This document shows, piece by piece, positions 45,262 through 54,185 of a DNA stretch of 64,000 bases. The stretch covers positions 62,001 to 126,000 of the forward strand of contig NZ_JASSVS010000010.1 of NCBI RefSeq assembly GCF_030250645.1, written 5' to 3'. The DNA is from Marinobacter azerbaijanicus (GTDB lineage Bacteria > Pseudomonadota > Gammaproteobacteria > Pseudomonadales > Oleiphilaceae). Made by a program: the position numbers and the translations under genes. The stretch's first letter is position 1; every line of letters starts with the position of its first letter. The notes under the pieces were generated by a model. That model was given only the letters and a program-made list of their open reading frames with translations. It was not told the origin of the DNA and did not search any database.

Positions 45262-46842
45262 TCAGGCTTCCGGGAAGGCAACCCAGCCTTCAAGCCATGT
45301 TGACGTGGCCCGGGGATTGACCGCGCCGGAATACATGGCTGATTCATCGAAAAATTCACTTTTCGGTGGTCGCTTCGCCGTCATGGATTGCGCCGAGCCC
45401 CTGGGACGAAAGTGGGGCGAGGATTCACTGTTGACCGATGGCTGCAAGCTGGTTTCGACCTGAATGGTGTTCTGGTGTTCCGGGCTTCGTATCCACAGTT
45501 CTTCATTGAACCCGAAATCATCATCGTCTGTTTCGTTAACGATCGTCAGGTTGCCAAGGCGGCCATTGTTGGCAAGCAGGTTGTGACTGAAGGTCAGTGC
45601 GTTCATGCTCACCAGCGCGGTGACTTCATCCCGGGTATCCAGTGCTTCAATGGCAAAGCTGTCTATGATCATGTTGTGGAAATGTCCGCCGGAGCCTTCG
45701 CGCAAGCGTATTGCCCGGTGCTCTTTCGCGGAGCGGCCATTGCCGTAGAGAGTAACGTTATAGAACGTGGGTTCGGACCTGGGCACCGCGGTATGGCTGG
45801 ACCCATTGTTGTCGCCTTCAAAGGCGTTGTCGCCCACATCGCGGTGCTGTTGGATTATGGCGAACTGAACCCGGCCCCGCCAGCCCCAGTCCCAGTCGAT
45901 ACTGTCATCTGCGGCACCGGTCACCAGTATGTTCTTCAGGTCAACAGTACCGCCGAACATCTCAATGCCGTCATCCAGCGCCCGATGTACCTGGACGTGC
46001 TGAATAATGGTGTTGGATCCGCAACCGCCCAGAGTAAGCCCATTCAGTTCGTTGTTCTGATAGACCTCAAACCCGGCAAACTCAATGCGGGTGTATTGCA
46101 TCACACCACAACTGTGGTGTTCGTCATTGCCACCGAATTGTCCGCGGGGGTCGCTTTCGGGGACACCTTCAATGGCGGCGTCTGGCTGGTTAACCGGGGC
46201 ATTTCCCAGAAGGACCACCCCGCCCCAGTCGCCACGGGCTCGCTGCCCGGGTTCCTTGCTGCTTGTGAACACCACGGGCTGGTTTCTGCTGCCGCGGGCA
46301 AACAGTTTGGCGCTGGGCGTTACGATCAGTGCAGACCCGGATTCGCCTTCAACGGTTACGCCGGGCTCGATGGTCAACTGCGCATTTTCGACAAAAATCG
46401 TGTCTTCGAGCACATAACGACGCCCCGCCTCCCAGACTGTATCCGAGGTAATATCGGTGCTGATACGCACATTGCGGTTCTCGAAAGCAGTAAAGCCGGC
46501 AACGGTTGCAACGGTAACGCCGATCACGGGAATCAGCACCAGTGCATTGCGCCAGAACCACCCACGGCTTTTGGCTGGCTTTTCAGCATCCACAGGAAGG
46601 GTCTGGACCGACGCCTTTGCCATTAAAGGCAAACCGTCATCGTTGGCCATGATCTCGCGGGCCAAAGCCTGGAGCTCTGGCGAGCCATTGGCTTCAACGC
46701 GCCGGAGCACATCCTTGCGGTAACCCGGCTCCCTGAGAAGGACGTTGAGGTGGACGAAATCCACGCCAGGACATTGGCCTTTATCGATACGGCGTTTCAG
46801 ACGCCAGAGCTTTTCTACCAGTAGGGATGATTGGTCGGACAT
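45262..46842 (-). CDS. Membrane-anchored right-handed beta-helix protein
   Basis: A 526-residue protein. Residues 1-90 are a charged cytoplasmic domain, followed by one membrane span at about 97-118 (ALVLIPVIGVTVATVAGFTAF). The outer part has parallel beta-helix repeats with DWGGVVLLGNAPVNQP, HVQVHRALDDGIEMFGG and VTGAADDSIDWDWGWRG. The pattern matches proteins often mislabelled as multidrug transporters; no transporter feature is present. The cytoplasmic head plus external helix suggests a surface sensor or scaffold. ATG 46842 is preferred to the longer frame from 46962. Confidence 0.78.
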   Translation of the reverse strand: MSDQSSLLVEKLWRLKRRIDKGQCPGVDFVHLNVLLREPGYRKDVLRRVEANGSPELQALAREIMANDDGLPLMAKASVQTLPVDAEKPAKSRGWFWRNALVLIPVIGVTVATVAGFTAFENRNVRISTDITSDTVWEAGRRYVLEDTIFVENAQLTIEPGVTVEGESGSALIVTPSAKLFARGSRNQPVVFTSSKEPGQRARGDWGGVVLLGNAPVNQPDAAIEGVPESDPRGQFGGNDEHHSCGVMQYTRIEFAGFEVYQNNELNGLTLGGCGSNTIIQHVQVHRALDDGIEMFGGTVDLKNILVTGAADDSIDWDWGWRGRVQFAIIQQHRDVGDNAFEGDNNGSSHTAVPRSEPTFYNVTLYGNGRSAKEHRAIRLREGSGGHFHNMIIDSFAIEALDTRDEVTALVSMNALTFSHNLLANNGRLGNLTIVNETDDDDFGFNEELWIRSPEHQNTIQVETSLQPSVNSESSPHFRPRGSAQSMTAKRPPKSEFFDESAMYSGAVNPRATSTWLEGWVAFPEA

Positions 46843-47058
46843 TACTGCTGCTCCGTTGGAATGAGAGCATCTTTCTACATGATCAATGTGAAAACTTGAT
46901 GGCAGTGGCTGGAAATAAAACCAGACAAGCATGGACGGCGTCATTGGGTTGCCGGGCTCCACGGTTGCAAAACATCAAGTCTAGGCGACAGTTTTGATCT
47001 GGGAGAGAATGGAGGTAAAGTCGCCTTGATGACATAAGCGACATGCAACCTAAAGCAG

Positions 47059-47997
47059 GTGGACCAGCCGTTGAAAATCACTCCTTTACCTCCGCTTAAC
47101 AGTCTGGTCGCTTTTGAGGCAGCTGCGCGCCATTTGAGTTTTACGTTGGCAGCTGAGGAATTGAACGTGACCCAGGGAGCCATTAGCCGCCAGGTCCGTG
47201 GCCTGGAGGATTACTTGGGCAAGCCTTTGTTTACCCGGGCCACCCGTAAGGTTAATTTGACCATGGCGGGATTACAGTACGCTCAGGCAATCCGTAGTTC
47301 TCTGGCAGATATCGCATCGGTGACGAGCGATATACGTTCGTGGCGAAGCATGCAGCAGGTGACGGTGGCAACGTCGAGTGCCATGGCATCGTTATGGTTA
47401 CTGCCGAAGATCGCCAGATTTCAGCAGGAACACGAAAATGTTGATTTGCGCATTGTGGCTCTTGAACAAATTCGCGATCTTGGTCGCGTGGAAGCAGACA
47501 TCGCACTTTTCTATTGCCGCACGCCGCCCGCCGCCATGCATGCCACAACCCTGTTTCATGAAGAGGTATTCCCCGTTTGTAGCCCGGACTATCTGGATCG
47601 ATATGGTCCCTTTGAAAACCCGGAAGACTTCGCTGGCTGCACTCTTCTGTCGCTGGAGGACGCGGACGCGGATTGGGTTAGTTGGAAGAACTGGTTTCGG
47701 CTGGTGGGCTGGGAAGTAGGGCCGCCGAGACGGCGACTGAACATTAACAGCTACTCAATGCTGGTTCAGGCTGCAATTATGGGACAGGGCATGGCGCTTG
47801 GTTGGGGGCAGTTGGTTGATGACTACCTGGCGAGCGGACAACTTGTTCGTCCAACCTCCACAGTACTTCGAACCGAAGCCCGGTTTTGTCTGCTGGACAA
47901 GGGCGAAGCTCCCTCGCGACATGCCAGTGTTCGCGCTTTCCGGGAGTGGCTTCTTGAAACAGTACCCCGGGAGGTAGGAGATCTCGGACTGACGTGA
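47059..47997 (+). CDS. LysR-family regulator, GcvA-like, of the betaine-catabolism locus
   Basis: A 312-residue regulator with an N-terminal winged helix (LNSLVAFEAAARHLSFTLAAEELNVTQGAISRQ split over about residues 13-45) and a C-terminal inducer-binding domain. It most resembles the GcvA/AmpR subgroup. Start is GTG 47059 as listed; TTG 47071 is possible and would have a better spaced AGGTGG site. It lies next to the BCCT transporter and the Rieske operon, so it probably controls both. Confidence 0.85.
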   Translation: MDQPLKITPLPPLNSLVAFEAAARHLSFTLAAEELNVTQGAISRQVRGLEDYLGKPLFTRATRKVNLTMAGLQYAQAIRSSLADIASVTSDIRSWRSMQQVTVATSSAMASLWLLPKIARFQQEHENVDLRIVALEQIRDLGRVEADIALFYCRTPPAAMHATTLFHEEVFPVCSPDYLDRYGPFENPEDFAGCTLLSLEDADADWVSWKNWFRLVGWEVGPPRRRLNINSYSMLVQAAIMGQGMALGWGQLVDDYLASGQLVRPTSTVLRTEARFCLLDKGEAPSRHASVRAFREWLLETVPREVGDLGLT

Positions 47998-48026
47998 CCC
48001 CATGGTATGGGGTGCTCTGGTATTCA

Positions 48027-48058
48027 AATGCGGCGAGTTCTCTGAAACTCGCCGCATT
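48027..48058. terminator. Bidirectional hairpin between the LysR and BCCT genes
   Basis: A perfect 13-bp GC-rich stem (48027-48039 with 48046-48058, 6-base loop) lies 30 bases after the lysR stop and before the convergent BCCT stop. No long T-run follows, but its stability and position fit a terminator for both genes. Confidence 0.8.
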
Positions 48059-48121
48059 CAACGCTTTACTGAGGTGGGCAGTTGCTTGAGCAATTCAGCA
48101 TCTAATGTCAGATGTTAAATG

Positions 48122-49768
48122 CTAGGCAGATTCTGAAACCGCGCTGTCGAAGTCCAGATGCACATCACTTGGTCGTGCGTGCACTGGGAGCATGGCTGCC
48201 GCAATGGGCTCCCGTCGCAAGGTTCGGTAAAGACTGATCGTCATCAGCAGGATAAAGAAGGCAATGGGCAGGCCTGCAATAATGGAGGCCGTCTGAATGG
48301 TCTTAAGTCCACCTGCATAGAGCAGGGCGCCTGCGATACAGGCTATTACGACGCCCCAGAGTACTCGTATACCTTGGGGTGGCTCCGTGTTTCCTCCGCT
48401 GTCCAGTATGCAGAGTACAAGCGTGCCGGAGTCTGCCGAGGTTATGAAATAGGTTGCCAGCAAGAGGATGGCAAGAATCGAAAGCACGCTTCCCAGCCCG
48501 CCCGGGTCCATGCCTTCAAACATAGCGAACAAAGCTGAGGTGGTATCCGCCTGAGTGGCCTGGAGTATGGGGCCACCGGTAAAGGGTGTGTCAGCAACGC
48601 TGGTATCTGCCGCGACGGCATTGTCATACGCGGTTCGAGCCTGCATTTCCTGGTACAGGGCGCTACCACCGAACACAGACATCCAGACGCACGTCACCAG
48701 AGTTGGAACAATCAGTGCCCCACCAATCATTTCCCGAATCGTACGGCCACGTGATATGCGTGCGATGAACATTCCGACGAAAGGTGCCCAGGTCATCCAC
48801 CACGGCCAGTAAAATGCAGTCCAGTAGTTCTGCCACCCGCTGTCCGCGGTGGTATCGCTCCACAGGCTCATGCTGATGAGATTGTTGGCGTAATCGCCAG
48901 TGCTTTGCAGCAAGGTGTTGAGTATGTAGCGGGTTGGTCCGATGGCCAGAATAACCACCACAATAACCACCGACAACACCATATTCCACTCAGAGAGCAG
49001 ACGTATGCCGCGACCCACGCCTGACAAGGCCGACGCTACCGCCAACAGCATGATCAAGGCGATCATCCCGAGTTGTATGGTGATGTCGATGGGAAGTCCG
49101 AATACATGGTTAAGACCGCTGTTCATTTGAATGACGCCCAGTCCCAATGATTGGGACACTCCAAATGCCGTAATCCCCACTGTGAGAATATCCACGGTGT
49201 GGCCGATAGGGCCATAAATCCGATTGCCGATGAAGGGATAGAGTATGGATCGCAGGGTGAGCGGGAGGCCTTTACGATAGGCGAAGTACGCCAATGACAA
49301 TGCAACAATAATAAAGGTTGCCCAGGGATGAAGGCCCCAATGGAAGAACGTCAGCCGCATGGCCGTTGTCGCGGATTCAGCGGTCAGATCGGCCGAGAAG
49401 GGATTGGCCGCGTAATGGTACATTGGTTCGGCGACTGACCAGAAGATCAGTCCAATACCCATGCCCCCTGAAAACAGCATACTTACCCAGGCAATGTAGC
49501 TGAATTCGGGTTTTTCATCGTCTTTGCCAAGCCGGATGTGACCAAACCGGCTCACCATGAGGTAGAGAAGAAATCCGAGCACGCCTGTCACCAGTGCCAG
49601 ATAAAACCACTTGAAATTATTCAGGACACTGGTGGAAATCTCCTGAAAGACTACTCCGGCCTGTTCTGCCATCACTGCGCAGAAAATGACGAATCCAATC
49701 ACCAGAATCTTCGAGGCAATGGTCACGGTTGGGTCGAGGCCCTTAAGCAGGCCGTTGTCTGAGCGCAT
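48122..49768 (-). CDS. BCCT-family betaine/choline/carnitine transporter
   Basis: A 548-residue secondary transporter with twelve predicted spans. The BCCT signature is clear: the Trp-rich segment WTAFYWPWWMTWAPFVGMFIARISRG at about residues 315-340, and SGGMGIGLIFWSVAEPMYHY earlier. Members carry quaternary-ammonium or sulfonium zwitterions with sodium or protons. The neighbouring oxygenase operon points to uptake of the same betaine as a nutrient rather than only for osmotic protection. A tail of about 30 polar residues follows the last span. Confidence 0.93.
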   Translation of the reverse strand: MRSDNGLLKGLDPTVTIASKILVIGFVIFCAVMAEQAGVVFQEISTSVLNNFKWFYLALVTGVLGFLLYLMVSRFGHIRLGKDDEKPEFSYIAWVSMLFSGGMGIGLIFWSVAEPMYHYAANPFSADLTAESATTAMRLTFFHWGLHPWATFIIVALSLAYFAYRKGLPLTLRSILYPFIGNRIYGPIGHTVDILTVGITAFGVSQSLGLGVIQMNSGLNHVFGLPIDITIQLGMIALIMLLAVASALSGVGRGIRLLSEWNMVLSVVIVVVILAIGPTRYILNTLLQSTGDYANNLISMSLWSDTTADSGWQNYWTAFYWPWWMTWAPFVGMFIARISRGRTIREMIGGALIVPTLVTCVWMSVFGGSALYQEMQARTAYDNAVAADTSVADTPFTGGPILQATQADTTSALFAMFEGMDPGGLGSVLSILAILLLATYFITSADSGTLVLCILDSGGNTEPPQGIRVLWGVVIACIAGALLYAGGLKTIQTASIIAGLPIAFFILLMTISLYRTLRREPIAAAMLPVHARPSDVHLDFDSAVSESA

Positions 49769-50110
49769 AGGTTTGTTCCTGAGACTGTTGTTTTTGTGCT
49801 TGTTTCAATTTGGGCAAACTACCTATTTTTGCGTGGCAAGAATGACGCCTTGACGAAACTCAAGCAACGTCTTTTTTTTCATAAATACATGAGGTTTAGT
49901 AATCTATATTTATGCTTAGCATCCTCATCACATTTGATATAGGGCGTTATCAAATTCTCATGCATGACTAAATATCATATGTTGATGCCGAAACATCGAT
50001 TGTCTGAAAGCTGCCTCTGCACACAGAATCCTTCCAATCCAGGCCGTTTTTCGTTCAAGGCCGAGGAAAACAAAAAAGCATCAATCAGCCAGTTTCACAG
50101 AGAGGCCATC
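49769..50110. other. Divergent promoter region of the BCCT gene and Rieske operon
   Basis: No gene is supported in these 342 bases. A long in-frame extension upstream of the Rieske start (from 49964) has no family resemblance. The region is AT-rich at about 49865-49975, which suits divergent promoters, and would contain the LysR operator, but no exact site was fixed. Confidence 0.5.
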
Positions 50111-51295
50111 ATGACAAATCCGAACCTGATCCCTACCCAACAAATCGATCGTGTGCTTGCGCCTATCGCCGATGCCAGTGGCATGCCCAACTCAGCGTAC
50201 GTTAGCGACGAATTTTTCAATCTCGAGCGTGACACGCTCATGGCAGGTACCTGGGTGTGTGTTGGGTTTGCCAGTGATCTGGTCAAGGATGGCTACGTTA
50301 AGCCGGTAGATTTCATGGGGCTGCCATTGCTACTTATGCGAAACAAAATCGGCGAAACCCAGGTTTTTCACAATGTGTGCAGTCACCGGGGGATGCAACT
50401 GGTAGCGGAGGAAGGCGAAGTCCAGGGGGTTATTCGCTGCCCCTATCATTCATGGACGTACGACCTTGACGGCAAGCTGAAAGGTACACCGCACATTGGC
50501 GGTGTCGGTCAGCACAAAGTTGAAGGCTTCCAATGCGAAAAGCACGGACTCAAGCCACTTCGCAGTGCGGTTTGGATGGACATGATTTTCGTCAATGCAG
50601 ACGGTCAGGCCGAGCCGTTTTCCGATCACGTGGCGCCGCTGGAAAACCGCTGGCGTGACTTTATCGGTGCCGATGGCTTTGATCTTTTACGGCGGGTAAA
50701 CATGGGCGGCAGTCTGGAAATCAGCGTCGACTGTAACTGGAAGCTTGCAGTGGAAAACTATTGCGAGAGCTATCACCTGCCGTGGGTTCATCCCAGTCTG
50801 AACAGCTATTCGCGCCTGGAAGACCATTACAATATCCAGGCCGGCGAACATTGCTCTGGTCAGGGTAGTCTGGCGTACCGCCTGTCCAATGTGGCCGGCA
50901 CGCGCCTGCCAAAGTTCCCTTCATGGCCCCAGGACAAGCTGGAGCATGCGGAATACATCTCCTTTTTCCCCAATGTTCTGCTCGGGATCCAAGCTGACCA
51001 CGCCTTCGCCATGATGTTGGAGCCGGTCTCTGCGGGGAAAACCACCGAACATTTGCGCGTTTATTACGTGGGTGACGAAGCGGCCGAGGACGCTTACGGC
51101 GCCTGCCGAACCTCCACTCTGGAATCCTGGCGAGTCGTGTTTGGTGAGGATATCGGCGTGGTTGAAGGCATGCAGCGTGGTCGCCGGTCACCGGGATTCC
51201 AGGGGGGGGTCTTCTCTCCGGTACTGGACCACCCGACTCACTTTTTCCACCAGTGGGTAGCTCGGCGTGTTCGCCGCGATGAGCCGACTGCATGA
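50111..51295 (+). CDS. Rieske non-heme iron oxygenase, quaternary-amine type
   Basis: A 394-residue oxygenase alpha subunit. The Rieske 2Fe-2S ligands are Cys90, His92, Cys110 and His113 (CSHRG and CPYHSW). The catalytic iron site has ENYCESYHLPWVHP with His222 and His227. The acidic residue bridging the two centres would be Glu219, where ring-hydroxylating dioxygenases have Asp; Glu is also found in carnitine and related quaternary-ammonium oxygenases. Start is ATG 50111. It is the first gene of a five-gene operon. Likely action: oxygen-dependent cleavage or demethylation of a betaine-like substrate imported by the BCCT carrier. Confidence 0.9.
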   Translation: MTNPNLIPTQQIDRVLAPIADASGMPNSAYVSDEFFNLERDTLMAGTWVCVGFASDLVKDGYVKPVDFMGLPLLLMRNKIGETQVFHNVCSHRGMQLVAEEGEVQGVIRCPYHSWTYDLDGKLKGTPHIGGVGQHKVEGFQCEKHGLKPLRSAVWMDMIFVNADGQAEPFSDHVAPLENRWRDFIGADGFDLLRRVNMGGSLEISVDCNWKLAVENYCESYHLPWVHPSLNSYSRLEDHYNIQAGEHCSGQGSLAYRLSNVAGTRLPKFPSWPQDKLEHAEYISFFPNVLLGIQADHAFAMMLEPVSAGKTTEHLRVYYVGDEAAEDAYGACRTSTLESWRVVFGEDIGVVEGMQRGRRSPGFQGGVFSPVLDHPTHFFHQWVARRVRRDEPTA

Positions 51296-51323
51296 AATAC
51301 AGACAGCAACCTGGGAGTGCTCC

Positions 51324-52766
51324 ATGGGCAGCTTAGAACGTTTTTACAATTACATTGATGGTGCATGGACTGGCAGCGAAACCTATCGCATGGTCGATGA
51401 TCCCGCTACGGGCCAACCCTATGCAGAAATTGCGGATGCCAGTATCGGCGACGCTGACGCCGCCATGGCATCAGCCCGTCGATGTGTCGACTCCGGCGCT
51501 CTGACATCTGTACGTCCGGCCCAGAGGGTTTCCTGGTTATTGGCCATTGCCCGTGAAATAAAGGCACTGACCGAGGAAGCCGCGCTGGTGCTGAGCAGGG
51601 AAAACGGCAAATCACTTGATATTGCCCGTGGGGAGTTCGAGGAGTCCGCCCGCTATTTCGAGTATTACGCGGGCATGGCTGACAAAATTGAAGGTACGTC
51701 TATCCCGCTGGGTAACGGCTATGTCGATTTCACCAGCTATGAGCCAATGGGTGTTTCGGTACAGATTGTACCCTGGAATTTCCCGCCCTCGATTTGCGCA
51801 CGCTCATTGGCGCCGGCACTTGCCGCTGGCAATGCGGTGGTGGTGAAGTCCCCGGAAGTATCGCCCCTGGCGATGACCTTCTTGATGACGGCGTGCGAGC
51901 GCGCAGGGCTGCCTCGTGGCGCCGTTAATTTGCTCTGTGGTGCGGGTGCGGTTGTGGGTGCCCATTTGGTCGAGCATGCCGAAACCAACCAGATCGTGTT
52001 CACCGGTTCGGTCGCTACCGGGCAAAGGATTCTGCGGGCAGCTGCCGAGCGCGCAACACCCTGTGTGATGGAAATGGGCGGCAAGTCGGCGGCCATCGTT
52101 CACGCTGATGCTGACCTTGATCAGGTGATTGCAAGCGTTGAGGCAGGCATCTTCTTCAACGCGGGCCAGGTGTGCTCGGCCATGTCCCGTCTGCTTGTGC
52201 ACCGGTCACGGATGGAAGAGGTCTGCCAGCGGGTCACCGAATTGACGGAAAGTCTGTCCATTGGTGCAGGCATCACTAATCCGGGCCTGACGCCGCTGGT
52301 TTCGGAGGCGCAATTGACTCAGGTGGAGGGTATGTGTCGACGAGCCATTGTCGAGGGCGCGACCTGCATCACCGGTGGAGAGCGGGTTTCCGGCACGTCT
52401 GGATACTTCATGCAGCCCACCGTCTTTACCGATGTAGCGGTGGACAGTGAAATTTTCCAGCAGGAGGTTTTCGGACCCGTGTTAGTGATTCATGCCTTTG
52501 ATTCGGAAGACGAAGCCGTGGCCCTGGCCAATGGCACAGCGTTTGGCTTGGTGGCTGGTGTTTTCGACCAGCATCTCGATCGCGCCCTGCGAACAGCTCG
52601 ACGCCTTCGTGGCGGGCAGGTGTTCATCAATGAATGGTTCGCTGGTGGCGTGGAAACACCCTTCGGTGGCGTAGGGCTCTCTGGCTATGGGCGGGAAAAA
52701 GGCCAGCAAGGGCTTTATGGATATGTGCAGACCAAAAATATCGCCATCCGCATCGCTGGCGAATAA
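51324..52766 (+). CDS. NAD(P)-dependent aldehyde dehydrogenase
   Basis: A 480-residue aldehyde dehydrogenase. The cofactor region has VPWNFP with Asn152 and FTGSVATGQ; catalytic Glu250 is in VMEMGGKSAAIV and the nucleophile Cys284 in NAGQVCSAMSR. It is close to betaine-aldehyde and succinate-semialdehyde dehydrogenases. ATG 51324 follows a GGGAGTG site; a longer frame overlaps the Rieske gene. It would oxidise the aldehyde released by the oxygenase step to an acid. Confidence 0.9.
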   Translation: MGSLERFYNYIDGAWTGSETYRMVDDPATGQPYAEIADASIGDADAAMASARRCVDSGALTSVRPAQRVSWLLAIAREIKALTEEAALVLSRENGKSLDIARGEFEESARYFEYYAGMADKIEGTSIPLGNGYVDFTSYEPMGVSVQIVPWNFPPSICARSLAPALAAGNAVVVKSPEVSPLAMTFLMTACERAGLPRGAVNLLCGAGAVVGAHLVEHAETNQIVFTGSVATGQRILRAAAERATPCVMEMGGKSAAIVHADADLDQVIASVEAGIFFNAGQVCSAMSRLLVHRSRMEEVCQRVTELTESLSIGAGITNPGLTPLVSEAQLTQVEGMCRRAIVEGATCITGGERVSGTSGYFMQPTVFTDVAVDSEIFQQEVFGPVLVIHAFDSEDEAVALANGTAFGLVAGVFDQHLDRALRTARRLRGGQVFINEWFAGGVETPFGGVGLSGYGREKGQQGLYGYVQTKNIAIRIAGE

Positions 52767-52775
52767 GGATCTCCT

Positions 52776-54185
52776 ATGAAAACCTGGCTTTGTGTTGTTT
52801 GCGGCCTCATTTACGACGAAGCGAAAGGCTGGCCTAAAGACGGCATAGCTCCCGGCACCCGCTGGGAAGATGTACCCGATGACTGGCTATGCCCGGATTG
52901 CGGTGTCGGCAAGGCCGATTTCGAAATGTTGGAGATTACTTGCGACATGCCTGAAACGCCGGTAGCGCTTTTGGCCGCGGAAGCTGAAAGCGCCTCCATG
53001 CCCTCGGGCATGGTACCGGAAGGCCCGGTGGTGATTATTGGAAGTGGTCACGCGGGCTATGGTCTTGCCAAGGCCTTGCGTTCTCTCAATGCCGATCGCG
53101 AAATTCATGTCTTTACCGCGGACGATGGCGGCCGTTATTCAAAACCGGCACTATCCAATGCCCTGGCGATGAAAAAGGACGCTCATTCCCTACTTGAAGA
53201 GTCTGCATTGGCCATAGAGCGGCGCCTTGAGATCAGGGTCCACGCCTTCTGTCCAGTATTGTCTATTGACACCAGGCAGCAAACACTTGTGACCCGCCTT
53301 GGTGACATGAGCTATGGACAATTGATCCTGGCAACCGGTGCGCGTCCCATTCGTATTGGATTTACCGGTGATCAGAGCGCCTTGCTTGCCGTCAATGACC
53401 GTCAGGACTATCAGCGGATGCGGGCCAAACTTGATTGCCTGGATGAGCCCGCCCGGGTCACCATTATTGGCGATGGCCTCATTGGTTGCGAGTTTGCCAA
53501 TGACCTTGCCCAGGCCGGCCATGCAGTAAATGTGGTAGGCCTCGCGGACCGGCCTCTGCCCAGGCTGTTGCCGGCAGCTGGCAGCGAAGTACTGCGTCGG
53601 GGACTTAGTGAAATCGGCGTGCAGTGGTACCTCTCCCGCTCGTTGGCTGATGTAAAAAGCGCGCCCGATGGCTCGTATCGCCTGACGCTGACTGATGGCA
53701 CAACGCTCGACTCTGATTTGCTCATCAGTGCCGTGGGACTTTCACCAAACATCAGTCTGGCGCAAGAGGCCGGTGTCAAATGCGGCCGTGGCATTCAGGT
53801 CAATGATTATCTGGCGACATCCATACCGAATATCTACGCCCTTGGCGATGCCGTCGAACTCAACGGTCAGCTGTTGCCTTACCTGGCGCCTATTAATGCC
53901 GGCATCAAGGCGCTGGCTTTGACAATTGATGGCACACCAACCCCGGTTGATTATCCTGTGATGCCGGTAATGGTCAAGACACCGGCAGCGCCGGTATGTG
54001 TGGTGGTTCCGCCCTCTGAAGTCGCTGTCCAATGGCGCGTTGACAGAATCGGGGACGGCGTGCGTATTCAATGTCATGACGATGATGGGGTCATGCTCGG
54101 CTTTGCCCTGGTCGGCAAGGAGGCCATGAGCAGTCGCAGTGACTGGATAAAAGCCTGTGGCAAAGCCACCGAGGAGCTGGTATGA
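52776..54185 (+). CDS. Rubredoxin - rubredoxin reductase fusion (FAD/NADH)
   Basis: A 469-residue electron-transfer protein. Residues 1-55 are a complete rubredoxin with iron ligands Cys6, Cys9, Cys39 and Cys42 (CVVCG and CPDCG). After a linker, residues about 80-469 form an NAD(P)H:rubredoxin reductase: FAD motif VVIIGSGHAGYGLA, NADH motif TIIGDGLIGCEFANDLAQAG and late FAD motif NIYALGDAVEL. It most likely reduces the Rieske oxygenase, taking the place of the usual ferredoxin reductase. The two proteins are normally separate, so the fusion is notable. It overlaps the next gene by four bases. Confidence 0.93.
   Translation: MKTWLCVVCGLIYDEAKGWPKDGIAPGTRWEDVPDDWLCPDCGVGKADFEMLEITCDMPETPVALLAAEAESASMPSGMVPEGPVVIIGSGHAGYGLAKALRSLNADREIHVFTADDGGRYSKPALSNALAMKKDAHSLLEESALAIERRLEIRVHAFCPVLSIDTRQQTLVTRLGDMSYGQLILATGARPIRIGFTGDQSALLAVNDRQDYQRMRAKLDCLDEPARVTIIGDGLIGCEFANDLAQAGHAVNVVGLADRPLPRLLPAAGSEVLRRGLSEIGVQWYLSRSLADVKSAPDGSYRLTLTDGTTLDSDLLISAVGLSPNISLAQEAGVKCGRGIQVNDYLATSIPNIYALGDAVELNGQLLPYLAPINAGIKALALTIDGTPTPVDYPVMPVMVKTPAAPVCVVVPPSEVAVQWRVDRIGDGVRIQCHDDDGVMLGFALVGKEAMSSRSDWIKACGKATEELV

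Noticed and set aside
45388..46626. A 412-residue open frame on the + strand
   Set aside because: It is an antisense shadow of the beta-helix gene, whose protein has clear repeats and a membrane span.
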